From the NCBI RefSeq assembly GCF_013385425.1, contig NZ_JACAQA010000015.1, positions 1 to 64,000 on the forward strand: a stretch of DNA of 64,000 nucleotides. The letters are read 5' to 3'. Source of the stretch: Pseudomonas gingeri (GTDB lineage Bacteria > Pseudomonadota > Gammaproteobacteria > Pseudomonadales > Pseudomonadaceae). Position numbers and translations under genes: made by a program. This document shows positions 43,316 through 53,038 of this stretch, in pieces; the first letter of the stretch is position 1, and every line of letters starts with the position of its first letter. A model generated the notes under the pieces. It was given only the letters and a program-made list of their open reading frames with translations. It did no database searches and was not told the DNA's origin.

Positions 43316-44705
43316 CTGTTGCCTCCTGATGGGCGCTGTCGACACGTTGTTTCAGCGCTTCGTTCATACGTTGATAGAGTCGTTTCGACTGGCTCAGGCG
43401 CTGCCAGAGTGCCGGCAGCAAGAGGCCGGAAAAACGCTCGCCATGGATGAAACGGGTCGAGCCATCGGCGTTCTCCACCAACTGGAAGAAATGTTCGCCG
43501 GCCACCGTGAACGGGTTTCCGCCACGCCAGGCGAAACGGCGTGGCGCTTCGTCGCTGCTGATGCGGGCCTGGAAGGACGCCTTGCGCTCCTTGCCCAGCT
43601 TGACCGCGAAGTGCATCTGGCCGCCCGGACGGTGATCGATCCGCTGGATCTCCAGCATGGGGTTCCACTGCCCGTAGCGCTCGAAGTCGACGAGGCAGTT
43701 CCACACCGCACTGGGTGCGGCATCGATCTCGATTTCGGTCCTGATCTGTCGCGAGAAGAAACTGTCTCGGCGGGTGCCCAGCGCTTTGTAGGCCAGCTTC
43801 TCGCGTTGGCGGTTGAACAACCGGGCCTTCAAGTCTGGCTTGCTGAAGCCCACCAGGGGGTACAGTTGCGGCGAGCAGTAGAGCATCTCCACGGAAAACC
43901 CCTGCGGGTCGTTGACGTAGACGCACTGCACCAGACCCGCCTGGCCCAGCGGTTTGTAGTTGGGCGCGAAGCCGGCCACGAGCGCCCGTTCGAACAGTGC
44001 GTTGAACGCCTCCTGGCTGTCGAAGCCGACGGCCAGGTTCATGATGCCGATATCGCTCAGTCGGTAACGGGGCGGCCAGGGCTTGGGGGCCGCCGCTTGG
44101 CGGAGCTCGAGCCACATGTCGCCTTTGATCAGGCCGGCTTGGGCGACGGTATCGTTATCCGGCTCGACCTTGTCGTCGCTACGCTGGAAACCCAACCCGC
44201 CGACAAAGGCCGCCACGCTGCGTGCGCAATCGGCGACAACCAGGCCCAGGCCTGTCAGCTTGCACGGGTAGGGCGACCCTTGCAGTGAGCGGTCTTCGAT
44301 CAGCTCGATGAGAATGCCGTCCGGATCCCGGATGAAACGACGATTGGCAGCCGGGCGGGTCTCCAGGGGCAGGCCTAGGGATTGGGCGAGCGCCTCGAAA
44401 CGCTCCAGCGAGTCGACCCGCGCAAGGATTCGCCGATAACCGACGCGCTCGTCGTCCTCGGGGGCGAGGGGGGCCGCGACCGGCGACTCGAATTCGAACA
44501 GTTCCAACTGGAAGAACGCGCGGTCGTCGATCAGCCAACTGACCCGCGATGCCACGCCGGCCAGGCCTTGTATCCGCTCGGCCTGCTTGCCGCGAAAGGA
44601 CAGGGTGCCGAAGACATGCTTGAGGCCGAACAGTTTCTGGTAGAAATGCAGGGACGCGGTGGTGTCGCGCACGCTCAGCGCGATCTGGCAGATGGTGGCG
44701 GTCAT
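43296..44705 (-). CDS. Fusion of two VOC domains and an SRPBCC (polyketide-cyclase-like) domain
   Basis: A 469-residue cytosolic protein. Residues about 1-130 form one glyoxalase/dioxygenase-like VOC domain (QIALSVRDTTASLHFYQKLFGL at the start, GILIELIEDRS at its end), about 138-285 a second (LGLVVADCARSVAAFVGGLGF to GFSVEMLYC), and about 330-460 a START-like SRPBCC domain (IDAAPSAVWNCLVDFERYGQWNPM). The glutamates at the ends of both VOC domains could bind metal. I do not recognise this three-domain order as a named family. It lies between two SDR genes, overlapping one and 10 bp from the other. Confidence 0.85.
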   Translation of the reverse strand: MTATICQIALSVRDTTASLHFYQKLFGLKHVFGTLSFRGKQAERIQGLAGVASRVSWLIDDRAFFQLELFEFESPVAAPLAPEDDERVGYRRILARVDSLERFEALAQSLGLPLETRPAANRRFIRDPDGILIELIEDRSLQGSPYPCKLTGLGLVVADCARSVAAFVGGLGFQRSDDKVEPDNDTVAQAGLIKGDMWLELRQAAAPKPWPPRYRLSDIGIMNLAVGFDSQEAFNALFERALVAGFAPNYKPLGQAGLVQCVYVNDPQGFSVEMLYCSPQLYPLVGFSKPDLKARLFNRQREKLAYKALGTRRDSFFSRQIRTEIEIDAAPSAVWNCLVDFERYGQWNPMLEIQRIDHRPGGQMHFAVKLGKERKASFQARISSDEAPRRFAWRGGNPFTVAGEHFFQLVENADGSTRFIHGERFSGLLLPALWQRLSQSKRLYQRMNEALKQRVDSAHQEATDERLER

Positions 44706-44715
44706 GGTCGTGTGC

Positions 44716-45456
44716 TCAGAAGAGTTTGCCGATCAGCGCGGTCGGCAGCAGTTTCAGCAGGGGGCGCAGCAGCCGCCAGGGATAGCCGGGAATCACCGCA
44801 CGCTTGCGACGTTGCACAATGGCATCGGCGATCCGTTTGCCGCCGTCCTCCAGCGACAGCAGGAAGGGCCGGTGCTTGAGCTTGTTGTTCATCGGTGTAT
44901 CGATAAAGCCCGGATAGATAACGGTCACGGTCAGGTTCTTGCCCAGCGATTCGGAGCGCAGGGCTTCCATGTAGACGCTGACGGCGGCCTTGCTGGCGCT
45001 GTAGGCGCCGCTGCCGGGCAGGCCGCGCCAGCTGGCGACCGAGCTCATCGCAACAATCTGCCCATGCCCCTGGTTCTTGAACAGGGTGATGGCGGCGTCG
45101 ATGGTTGCGCAGGCACCGATAACGTTGACCTCGAACATCTGACGGGAATTGGCGAAATCGATGCGCCCTATGCGCCCGTCGCTGCCCAACCCGGCGTTGG
45201 CCACGACGATATCGAGCTGGCCCAGTTCGGCGCAGGCGGTATTCAGGGTGCCGCGTACCTGTTCGGTATCGCTGACATCCAGCGGATAGACCCGCACCCG
45301 CACGCCATGGTGCTCCTCCAGTTCGGACTTGATGATTTGCAGGACGTCGAGTTGACGGGCAGCCAACGCCAGGTCATAGCCACGTTTGGCGAATTCGCCT
45401 GCCAACTGGCGCCCCAAGCCTGAAGATGCACCGGTGATGAAGACCGATTTGCTCAT
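44716..45456 (-). CDS. Short-chain dehydrogenase/reductase
   Basis: A 246-residue classical SDR: TGASSGLGRQLA at residues about 7-18, ANAGLG near 84, Ser in MSSVASWRG near 136 and Tyr-x-x-x-Lys in YSASKAAVSVY near 149. Start MSKSVFITG is supported by family position. First gene of the SDR/fusion/SDR unit, divergent from an AraC regulator across 141 bp, and preceded by an AAAAACAA site. Confidence 0.93.
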   Translation of the reverse strand: MSKSVFITGASSGLGRQLAGEFAKRGYDLALAARQLDVLQIIKSELEEHHGVRVRVYPLDVSDTEQVRGTLNTACAELGQLDIVVANAGLGSDGRIGRIDFANSRQMFEVNVIGACATIDAAITLFKNQGHGQIVAMSSVASWRGLPGSGAYSASKAAVSVYMEALRSESLGKNLTVTVIYPGFIDTPMNNKLKHRPFLLSLEDGGKRIADAIVQRRKRAVIPGYPWRLLRPLLKLLPTALIGKLF

Positions 45457-45472
45457 TAACGCTGCCTCACTA

Positions 45473-45480
45473 TTGTTTTT
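45473..45480 (-). promoter_or_regulatory. AANAANAA (Crc/Hfq-like) site before the SDR gene
   Basis: Minus-strand AAAAACAA, 17 bases before the ATG at 45456, next to the GTGAGG ribosome site; the same motif occurs in three leaders of the aromatic operon. Confidence 0.4.
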
Positions 45481-45597
45481 CTCCAGGGGCATTAAGCCAA
45501 TACCGACCCCTTTGAGGCGATGTTCGAACGTGTCAGATGATTGATAATCACGGCCAAAAAGGCATTAAATAGCCCTTTCTGCGAAGCGTGAGCTGCC

Positions 45598-46620
45598 ATG
45601 AGCCTTTCCCTGTTTCCCCGCGCCAGCCAGGCACCGCTGTGCTTCTGCATCGCACAGATGGAGGCTTGGGGGTATTCGCTGCATGAGGTGCTGGCGGGGA
45701 GTGGTCTGGATGTCGACAGTTTTGCGCTACCGGAATCGGTTCCCAACAGCCGTCAGGAACAGACGGTCTACGAAAATATCCAGCGTCTTTATCGAGGCAC
45801 CGCGGCCGGGCTCGACCTCGGTCGGCTGACCAACGTGAATAGCGTGGGTGTGCTGGGCGGACTGTTGGCCAACGCGATCGACCTGGGCCATGCCGGTTAT
45901 CTGTCGAGGCGTTTCCATCCGCTGTCCAATCCCTGGATCGTGCCCGAACTGATCGGCAGTCTCGCGGTAGGTCAATCGGTCGTCCGATACCGTCAGGTCG
46001 GCGGATTGCCCGCGTTGTACCGGTTTCTTATCGACCGCGACATTCTCGGCACGCGCCAGCTGTTACGTGACATTTTCGGTGCGGATGCAGAGGGTTATGT
46101 GCGGGCAGTGGCATTCGGTTATCCCGAGCCCGAAGACGCCGAACGCTATCCGGTCGAGTTCGATTGCCCCGTGAGCTTCGGTCATGACTACACCTATGTC
46201 ACCTACGACAATGAACGGGGCCACCCGCGCAATGCACGACGAAACCCGCACGCTTATCACCTGTATCTAAAGCTGTGCCGCGAAGCCCAGGCCGAACGTG
46301 CAGCGTTGTCCTGGCAAAGCCGGGTGGACAGCCTTCTGGCGTGCATCGATTTCTATCCGAACGCGGCCGCCATGGCCAAGAAGCTCAACTGCTCGGAACG
46401 GAGTTTGCGGCGGCACCTGGGGGAGGAGGGGGTGCAGTACTCGGAGTTGGTGGACAAGATACGCTTCGAACGGGCGATCTACCTGCTGCGTCACTCCGAA
46501 GACTCCATTAAAACCATCAGCTTCAAGCTCTTCTACAGTGAGCCGCCGGCGTTCGTCCGGGCGTTTTCACGCTGGAGTGGAACGACGCCGGGGGAGTTCA
46601 GGGGTGGGATGGGGACATAG
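45598..46620 (+). CDS. AraC-family transcriptional regulator
   Basis: A 340-residue regulator with an N-terminal arabinose-binding-like domain of the OruR/ArgR/MmsR kind (about 15-200) and a C-terminal double helix-turn-helix (about 245-335; AAMAKKLNCSERSLRRHLGEEG and FYSEPPAFVRAFSRWSG). It is divergent from the SDR/fusion/SDR unit and is its likely activator. Full length for the subfamily (about 330-345). Confidence 0.93.
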   Translation: MSLSLFPRASQAPLCFCIAQMEAWGYSLHEVLAGSGLDVDSFALPESVPNSRQEQTVYENIQRLYRGTAAGLDLGRLTNVNSVGVLGGLLANAIDLGHAGYLSRRFHPLSNPWIVPELIGSLAVGQSVVRYRQVGGLPALYRFLIDRDILGTRQLLRDIFGADAEGYVRAVAFGYPEPEDAERYPVEFDCPVSFGHDYTYVTYDNERGHPRNARRNPHAYHLYLKLCREAQAERAALSWQSRVDSLLACIDFYPNAAAMAKKLNCSERSLRRHLGEEGVQYSELVDKIRFERAIYLLRHSEDSIKTISFKLFYSEPPAFVRAFSRWSGTTPGEFRGGMGT

Positions 46621-46626
46621 GTATCA

Positions 46627-46647
46627 GACGGGGCACTTGACCCCGTC
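46627..46647. terminator. 7-bp hairpin between convergent genes
   Basis: GACGGGG (46627-46633) and CCCCGTC (46641-46647) pair perfectly around a 7-base loop, six bases after the AraC stop and before the convergent gene's end. No T-run on either side. Confidence 0.5.
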
Positions 46648-46659
46648 CAGGAGCAGGGA

Positions 46660-47469
46660 TTACTCGGTTTTCGCCGCCATCAAGGCGTTCAGTTCGCCGT
46701 AGGTATGGGCTTTCAAGGCGTGGGTATCGAGCTGGCCGTTGTCCAGGAAGCTGCGGACCAATGTGCCCATGGCGCCATGCAGGAACTCGGCGATGCTCGA
46801 GCCCGCGCTGAGGCGTCTGACGCCCAGGCGCTGCAACTCATCGGGGGAGGCCAGCCCGTCCCGGGACAGCAGGTTGACCGGCAGTGGGGTGGCCCGGCAG
46901 ATCGCGGCAATTTCGTTCGAGTCGACCACGCCCGCGGCAAACAGCCCATCAGCTCCGGCGCCGGCATAGAGTGCGGCGCGTTTGAGCAGCTCTTCAAGAC
47001 GCTGTTCGGCGGGGAACAGGTTTTTCAGGTAGACGTCGGTGCGTACGTTGATGAACAGCTTGATACCCGCCTGGTTCGCTACCTTTCTCGCCACATCGAT
47101 CTTGCGCACCAGCAACTCTGGCGAGCCGAGGCCGTCTTCGATATTGATCCCTACCGCCCCGGCGGCGATCACGGCGTTGATCACCCGGCCGACCTGCTCC
47201 AGGTCATCCGAGTAGCCGGCTTCGATATCCACCGTGAGCGGGACGCCGAGCACCCGTGCCATGGACTTGACGGTGGTGCTCAGCAGGTCGAGAGGCAACT
47301 GGTTGCCATCCTGGTAGCCATGGGACCAGGCCATGGCGGCGCTGCTGGTAGCCACGGCCTTGCCGCCGAGGCGTTCGACGATGCGCGCACCGCCCGCATC
47401 GGCCACGTTGGCCAGGACCAGCAGTCCATTCTGATGCAGGCTGTGAAAAGCGTTATCCAGTGCGGTCAT
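46660..47469 (-). CDS. Isocitrate lyase/PEP mutase-family protein
   Basis: A 269-residue alpha/beta-barrel enzyme of the PEP mutase/isocitrate lyase superfamily. DIEAGYSDDLEQV near residue 81 and VGINIEDGLGS near 103 are the metal-binding elements; the KKCGH motif of true isocitrate lyase is absent. Such proteins cleave or make C-C (or C-P) bonds in 2-hydroxy or oxo acids; the close group is often labelled oxaloacetate decarboxylase or carboxyphosphonoenolpyruvate-mutase-like. Stands alone between an AraC gene and the secretion genes; function not assigned. Confidence 0.9.
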   Translation of the reverse strand: MTALDNAFHSLHQNGLLVLANVADAGGARIVERLGGKAVATSSAAMAWSHGYQDGNQLPLDLLSTTVKSMARVLGVPLTVDIEAGYSDDLEQVGRVINAVIAAGAVGINIEDGLGSPELLVRKIDVARKVANQAGIKLFINVRTDVYLKNLFPAEQRLEELLKRAALYAGAGADGLFAAGVVDSNEIAAICRATPLPVNLLSRDGLASPDELQRLGVRRLSAGSSIAEFLHGAMGTLVRSFLDNGQLDTHALKAHTYGELNALMAAKTE

Positions 47470-48114
47470 GAGGATTCAATTCCTTTGAAAAATGTATTGG
47501 GCAGCATACCGGCTTACTCAGTTCGGAGGGAACCGAGCTGTTATTACTGACTTTCCGAGGACAGCAATACCGTTTTTTGCGGGATGGCTGAGCGGGACGC
47601 AAGCGATGTTGCCGGCGATGCTGAACCAATGCTGAACGGGTTTGAAGTTGCCGAACCTGGAGGGGAGAAAGCAAGGGGCGTTTCTTGTTTACGGGAGCGC
47701 TTTATTGGCATGCAGGGCACAGGTGCCTGAGTCAATTGTATGATGGCTGTTACCAGTCGACTTAATCGAGATGATACCTACAGCAGCTGAATCGTATGGT
47801 TTTTTAGTCTGCAGAGCGCACTCAATGTGTCGATTGGTATTTTTATGTTTTGTTTTTGATACAAATATGAAATCTGAAATTTTTCACCGCTCGCGAAGTT
47901 TTCTGGGCGAAAACAATGCTTCTTCTTGGCAATGAGAGGTGCTAGCCTCTGATGGCTTTTTGATGTCTGACTTTAGTTGATGTCAAGTTGGGTTTTTGGT
48001 GAAACCGATTTTTAGCTATAGCGCTTTTTAATGTATTGGCCTGCTCTAGGTTGGTTTGACGTGCCTGTTATTGCACGGTCTACTTCCATCTTTCGTTAAT
48101 GCCATTGAGTTGAC
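47470..48114. other. 645-bp non-coding, AT-rich region upstream of the type I secretion genes
   Basis: No open frame here is supported: short ones at 47453-47735 (minus) have no family resemblance. The stretch is richer in A/T than the flanking genes, especially 47760-48060. The last 60 bases hold a possible promoter. It separates the chromosomal metabolic genes from the secretion locus and would be a place to look for an insertion boundary. Confidence 0.55.
48056..48084 (+). promoter_or_regulatory. Candidate promoter of the T1SS operon
   Basis: TTGACG (48056-48061), 17-base spacer, TCTACT (48079-48084), 30 bases before the ATG. The -35 is 5 of 6, the -10 only 4 of 6, so confidence is modest. 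Confidence 0.35.
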
Positions 48115-50292
48115 ATGTCTGATCGTAACGCAGGGAGCAGCGTTTCGCCTGAAGCGCTAGAGTCCACAGGAAGTGAAGACAGTGGCATCGCCTCACTCGT
48201 CGTCATCGCCCAACTTTCAGGTGTCGCTGTCAGCGCGGAACGCCTCAGGCACCTGTCAGGACTGTCCCGGCCTATCGATGCCCTGACGCTGGTACGTCTG
48301 GCGCGGCAGGTCACGCTCAAGGCCCGCTCTACCACGAGCCAGGTCAACCGCCTCGCCCAGACACCGCTCCCCGCTATCGTCGAACTTCGCGATGGACGTT
48401 TTCTGGTCCTGGCCAAGTGCGCGAACGACAACGTCTTGCTACATGACGAAGTACAACAGCGTACTTTTCAAATCACCTTGGCTGAATTTGAACCGGTCTG
48501 GTCCGGTCGTTTAATCCTGGTGACTTCACGTGCCGTTCTCGCCCAGGGCGGTGGCAAGTTTGATATGTCGTGGTTTATTCCTTCGATTGTCAAATACCGC
48601 AAGCAATTTATGGAAGTGCTGGCCGGTTCGTTCTTCCTGCAATTGTTTGGCCTGGTCTCGCCCTTATTCATGCAGGTCGTGATTGATAAGGTGCTGGTGC
48701 ACAAATCAATGTCGACCTTGGACGTGCTGGCGTTCGGCCTGATTACCATTTCGGTGTTCGAGGCCTTGCTGGGTGGGCTGCGCACCTATGTGTTCAGTCA
48801 CACCACCAACCGGGTCGATGTCGAACTGGGCGCGCGGCTGTTCAATCACCTGCTGGGGTTGCCGCTGGCGTATTTCCAGGCACGGCGAGTGGGTGACAGT
48901 GTGGCGCGGGTCCGTGAGCTGGAGAATATCCGCAACTTCCTCACCGGCAACGCATTGACCGTGGCCATGGATATGTTCTTCACCCTGGTGTTCTTCGCGG
49001 TGATGTTGACCTATTCGCCCTTGTTGACCTTGATCGTCTTCATCTCGCTGCCTTGCTATATCGTCTTGTCGGTCCTCGTCACGCCGGTGCTCAAAGCCCG
49101 GCTCGATGAAAAATTCCGCCGTAGCTCGGAAAACCAGTCGTTCCTGGTGGAGTCCGTGACCGGTATCGAAACCATCAAGTCGATGGCGGTCGAGCCCTTG
49201 ATGCAGCGGCGCTGGGAAGAGCAGTTGGCGGCCTATGTTTCCAGCGCCTTCAAGGCCTCCAATCTTTCCAGTTCGGCCAATCAGGTGGCTTCCCTGATCA
49301 GCAAGCTCACCACCGCGGCCTTGCTGTGGTTTGGCGCCCGGTTGGTGATTGGTGGCGACCTCTCGGTCGGCGAGTTGATTGCCTTCAATATGCTGTCCGG
49401 GCGCGTCAGCGGCCCGGTCCTGCGTCTGGCGCAATTGTGGCAAGACTTTCAGCAGGTGCGGCTGTCGATGGACCGCCTGGGTGACATCCTCGATAACCGG
49501 GCCGAGTCCGGCGTCTCTGCCGGGCAAGCTTCGATGCCGCCGGTCAAGGGTGAGGTGGTGTTCGACCGGGTGGTGTTCCGCTACCGCGCCGACGGTCCCG
49601 AGATTCTGCGCGGGCTGTCGTTGACGGCTGAAGCGGGTAGCGTTATCGGCATCGTCGGCCCTTCCGGATCCGGCAAAAGCACCCTGACCAAACTGATCCA
49701 GCGCCTCTATTCGCCCGAGCGCGGACGGGTGCTGATCGACGGCATGGATTTGTCGGTACTCGATCCCGCTTCACTGCGCCGCCAAATCGACGTGGTCCTG
49801 CAAGAGAACATGCTGTTCAAAGGCACGGTGCGCGACAACATCGCCTTTGCTTCACCCGGCATGCACTTTGATCAGGTGGTCGAAGCCGCGGAACTGGCCG
49901 GTGCCCATGAATTTATCCTGGAGCTGCCACAGGGTTACGACACGGAGTTGGGGGAGCGCGGCAATGGCTTGTCAGGTGGTCAGCGGCAACGCATAGCCAT
50001 TGCCCGGGCCCTGGTGACCAATCCGAAAATCCTGATTTTCGACGAGGCCACTTCGGCGTTGGATGCGGAGTCGGAATCCATCATCCACGGCAACATGCAC
50101 AAGATCTGCAAGGACCGTACGGTGTTCATCATTGCCCACCGCTTGTCCGCGGTCAGAATCGCCCAGCGGATTATCACGGTCGAGAAGGGCACCATCGTCG
50201 AAGAAGGCAGCCACGACGAACTGCTGCAGCAAGACGGGCGTTATGCCTCTCTGTGGCGCCATCAGACGGGGCATCTACATGTCGCTGCTTGA
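48115..50292 (+). CDS. Type I secretion ABC transporter (HlyB-like)
   Basis: A 725-residue inner-membrane exporter. The N-terminal 130 residues form a C39-peptidase-like domain in which the catalytic Cys position is a Ser (DSGIASLVVIA), as in HlyB-type transporters that do not cleave a leader. Membrane helices lie at about 165-450; the ATPase has Walker A GPSGSGKST near 518, LSGGQRQRIAIARA near 620 and Walker B ILIFDEATSALD near 640. It would dimerise and drive export of an uncleaved substrate through the envelope. Overlaps the adaptor gene by 14 bases. The giant repeat protein downstream is its likely cargo. Confidence 0.95.
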   Translation: MSDRNAGSSVSPEALESTGSEDSGIASLVVIAQLSGVAVSAERLRHLSGLSRPIDALTLVRLARQVTLKARSTTSQVNRLAQTPLPAIVELRDGRFLVLAKCANDNVLLHDEVQQRTFQITLAEFEPVWSGRLILVTSRAVLAQGGGKFDMSWFIPSIVKYRKQFMEVLAGSFFLQLFGLVSPLFMQVVIDKVLVHKSMSTLDVLAFGLITISVFEALLGGLRTYVFSHTTNRVDVELGARLFNHLLGLPLAYFQARRVGDSVARVRELENIRNFLTGNALTVAMDMFFTLVFFAVMLTYSPLLTLIVFISLPCYIVLSVLVTPVLKARLDEKFRRSSENQSFLVESVTGIETIKSMAVEPLMQRRWEEQLAAYVSSAFKASNLSSSANQVASLISKLTTAALLWFGARLVIGGDLSVGELIAFNMLSGRVSGPVLRLAQLWQDFQQVRLSMDRLGDILDNRAESGVSAGQASMPPVKGEVVFDRVVFRYRADGPEILRGLSLTAEAGSVIGIVGPSGSGKSTLTKLIQRLYSPERGRVLIDGMDLSVLDPASLRRQIDVVLQENMLFKGTVRDNIAFASPGMHFDQVVEAAELAGAHEFILELPQGYDTELGERGNGLSGGQRQRIAIARALVTNPKILIFDEATSALDAESESIIHGNMHKICKDRTVFIIAHRLSAVRIAQRIITVEKGTIVEEGSHDELLQQDGRYASLWRHQTGHLHVAA

Positions 50293-51700
50293 TCGCTGGT
50301 TCCCCCGACTGCGGCATTACCGCGACATTGCCCGCGCCGCACTCGACGCTGAAAAAGCCCGGGGTAATCCGTTGCAACGGCAGCGCGACGAGGTCGAATT
50401 TTTGCCAGCGGCGCTGGAAGTGCTGGAAACCCCTGTGTCCCGAGTGGGACGTGGCTTGATGTGGGCGTTGATGCTGCTGTTCGCGATTGCCCTGGTCTGG
50501 TCGACCATCGGCAAACTTGACGTGGTCGCGGTGGCGGAGGGCAAGGTCGTCCCCAACGGTAAAAGCAAAACCATCCAGCCGCTGGAGGTGGGCATCGTCA
50601 AGGCGATCCTGGTGGACAACGGCCAGCATGTGACGCAAGGCCAGGCCTTGATCGAGCTGGACCCGACCGAGGTGACGGCCGATGTCGGCAAGTCGAGGAC
50701 GGCGCGGGTCGACGCAATGCTGACGATCAACCGTGCCCAGGCCCTGCTGGATGCGCAAACTGCTAACCGGGCACCAACGGTCAAGGCGGTTGCGGACGCC
50801 ACGGAGGATCGGCAGCGGGATACCCAACGTTTCGCTGAAAGCGCCTTCTACGAGCACCGCAGCAAAGTCACCAGCTTGCGTTCGGAGTTGCAGAAGCGTG
50901 TCCAGGAACTGCAAACCACCCAGCACAAAATCAGCAGCCTGCAGCAAACCTTGCCGATGACTCGCGCCGAAGAGGAGGACTACCAGACCTTGCTCCAGCA
51001 AAGTTATGTGCCGCGCCATGCCTATCTGGAAAAGGAGCAGGCGCGGATTCAGCAAGAGCAGGAACTGGCCGGGCAGCAGAGTTACGCCAAGGAATTGCAG
51101 GCCACGATTCAGGAGCAACGTGACGATATCGATACCGCCATTGCGCAATTTCGCCGTGAACAACTCGATGCGCTCAATCAGGCGCAGCAGCAGTTGGCCC
51201 AGGATCAGGGGGATGAAACCAAGTTTCAGCAACGGCAGTGGCAAACCCACTTGACGGCGCCGGTGGGTGGCACTGTGCAGGAGTTGGCTGTGCATACGAT
51301 TGGTGGTGTGGTCACTCCGGCTCAGGCCTTGTTGGTGATTGTGCCGGACGATGCGGGGTTGGAAATTGAAGCGCAGATTCTCAACCGGGATATCGGCTTT
51401 GTTCGCCCGGGACAGGAGGCTGAAATCAAGCTGGATGCCTTTCCGTATACCCACTACGGCACGATCCCGGGCAAGGTCATGTCGATTTCACAGGATGCGG
51501 TGAAGGATGACAAGTTGGGGTTGGTTTATCCGGCAAGGATCCAGCTCGGTGCGCATGTGATTGTGGCGGATGGCAAGGATGTGCAGTTGGAGCCGGGCAT
51601 GTCGAGTTCGGTGGAGATCAAGACCGAGCAGCGGCGGATTATTGAGTATTTGTTGACGCCGTTGTTGAAGTATCAGAGTGAGGCGTTGCGGGAGCGGTGA
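50279..51700 (+). CDS. HlyD-family type I secretion membrane-fusion protein
   Basis: A 473-residue adaptor. A short cytoplasmic tail, one membrane helix (WALMLLFAIALVWSTIG, about residues 60-76), a biotinyl/lipoyl-like strand region, a long coiled coil (about 175-330) and a C-terminal beta region (HLTAPVGGTVQELAVHTIGG near 323). It would join the ABC transporter to an outer-membrane TolC-type channel, for which no gene is seen here. The start ATG overlaps the transporter's last codons; the longer open frame upstream is inside the transporter gene. Confidence 0.95.
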   Translation: MSLLDRWFPRLRHYRDIARAALDAEKARGNPLQRQRDEVEFLPAALEVLETPVSRVGRGLMWALMLLFAIALVWSTIGKLDVVAVAEGKVVPNGKSKTIQPLEVGIVKAILVDNGQHVTQGQALIELDPTEVTADVGKSRTARVDAMLTINRAQALLDAQTANRAPTVKAVADATEDRQRDTQRFAESAFYEHRSKVTSLRSELQKRVQELQTTQHKISSLQQTLPMTRAEEEDYQTLLQQSYVPRHAYLEKEQARIQQEQELAGQQSYAKELQATIQEQRDDIDTAIAQFRREQLDALNQAQQQLAQDQGDETKFQQRQWQTHLTAPVGGTVQELAVHTIGGVVTPAQALLVIVPDDAGLEIEAQILNRDIGFVRPGQEAEIKLDAFPYTHYGTIPGKVMSISQDAVKDDKLGLVYPARIQLGAHVIVADGKDVQLEPGMSSSVEIKTEQRRIIEYLLTPLLKYQSEALRER

Positions 51701-51773
51701 GTCTATAAGAGGTGGTGCGTTCTTCGGCCGAAGCTGCACTGAATCAAGATGCGAAAATTCAAGGTGGGTTTCA

Positions 51774-52910
51774 GTGAAATTATATTCAACATTAATTGCG
51801 CTGACTGTTTTGGGCGTAATCGTTATGACTAACCAAGTAGACGCTGCGTCTGGTGAGAGCGCAGCGATGAAGGTTAATCTCGCGGTGCCGTTGCCCAAAT
51901 TGCAAAAAACCATTGATTTTAGCGATTTTCTAAGCAAGCCAATCGTAAAAAAACTGACCTTCAGTCCTGAAGGACGTTATCTGGCAATAGTGTATAACCT
52001 GGATTTTTCGTCGACAGATATTGTCGTCTGGGATATGCAGCATGATAAGAAACAATCACACATTCATTGTCCGTATGATTATGGCGATATGTCTGATCAC
52101 GACCTGCTGTGGAGCCGTGACGGTAAAATTATTTCGTTCGGTGCAAAGCGACAGTGGGATCCCATGACGGGGGATTCCTTACCAGACAATCCAGCTATTG
52201 GACGCGCGTCCCGGTTGAATAAGGATGGCAGCAAGATGCTGACCATTGTCGGGGCGATTGGTGAGCCCTCTTACATTTACATCTACGACACGAAAAATTG
52301 GACTCTGCAAAAGCTCTATGTTGATGGGCTTGCGGTTCAACGGGCAGCATGGACTGCCGAAGACAAAATCATGGTGGGTGTCAATGGCACCAAAAAAACT
52401 GTTAACAAGACTATGGATGGAAGATTGCTCGCCCCGTTCGATGTGGGGTTGAGATTACTTGACCCTTCGGGGAAATCGCCAACAAAGGCTGTTTGGTATC
52501 CCGCAGTAGCCGATAATCGGCCAGGGTACTATCCATGGAAGCAAGCTGTTGACGTGGATTTATCAGTCGGCACTTTTGCGGCTAACCAGATTGCACTCGG
52601 AATAGGTCGAATAATTAGTGGCGAGACGATGGATGTCCTGACCTACTATTCCATGGATGACATTGTGAGTGACAAGGTTTCACCAGGCGTGGGGGGATTG
52701 GCGTTCAGCCCGAACGGAGAATATTTATTTGTAAAGGCTGGAGCTTGGTTTGATGGGCGAAAACCGGTTGTGAATTCAATTATTGATGCGCGCACCGGAA
52801 AACAGGTTGCTCAGTTTGACGGTGGCGATAGAGGCATTGCGGTCAATCCAAACGGTAAGCAATTGGCTATTGGCAACGTTCATTCGGTTCAGATTTTCAG
52901 TCTTCAGTGA
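51774..52910 (+). CDS. Exported WD40-like beta-propeller protein, unknown function
   Basis: A 378-residue protein probably starting at GTG 51774 (AAGGTGG upstream), giving a signal peptide (KLYSTLIALTVLGVIVM, cut near VDA-A). The body has repeated propeller motifs: LTFSPEGRYLAIV, IVVWDMQ, LLWSRDGKIISFG, GLAFSPNGEYLFVKAG, GIAVNPNGKQLAIGN. By eye the base composition is clearly less GC-rich than the genes upstream. It lies between the secretion machinery and the giant repeat protein and may be an accessory or surface partner. A short upstream extension to 51678 has no supporting ribosome site. Confidence 0.7.
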   Translation: MKLYSTLIALTVLGVIVMTNQVDAASGESAAMKVNLAVPLPKLQKTIDFSDFLSKPIVKKLTFSPEGRYLAIVYNLDFSSTDIVVWDMQHDKKQSHIHCPYDYGDMSDHDLLWSRDGKIISFGAKRQWDPMTGDSLPDNPAIGRASRLNKDGSKMLTIVGAIGEPSYIYIYDTKNWTLQKLYVDGLAVQRAAWTAEDKIMVGVNGTKKTVNKTMDGRLLAPFDVGLRLLDPSGKSPTKAVWYPAVADNRPGYYPWKQAVDVDLSVGTFAANQIALGIGRIISGETMDVLTYYSMDDIVSDKVSPGVGGLAFSPNGEYLFVKAGAWFDGRKPVVNSIIDARTGKQVAQFDGGDRGIAVNPNGKQLAIGNVHSVQIFSLQ

Positions 52911-53038
52911 CTGATCAAAAATTTAAAAGGTGTGTCATGAGCCAATTCAAATATTTAAATGAAATGTCTATGTGGTCGAATTGAATGGGGTTTTGTTGTG
53001 GTTGGAGTGCGCAAATTTAAAGGGTAAGGTGCGTAGAT

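Noticed and set aside
46660..47469. Isocitrate lyase of the glyoxylate shunt (aceA)
   Set aside because: Too short (269 residues) and lacking the KKCGH motif.
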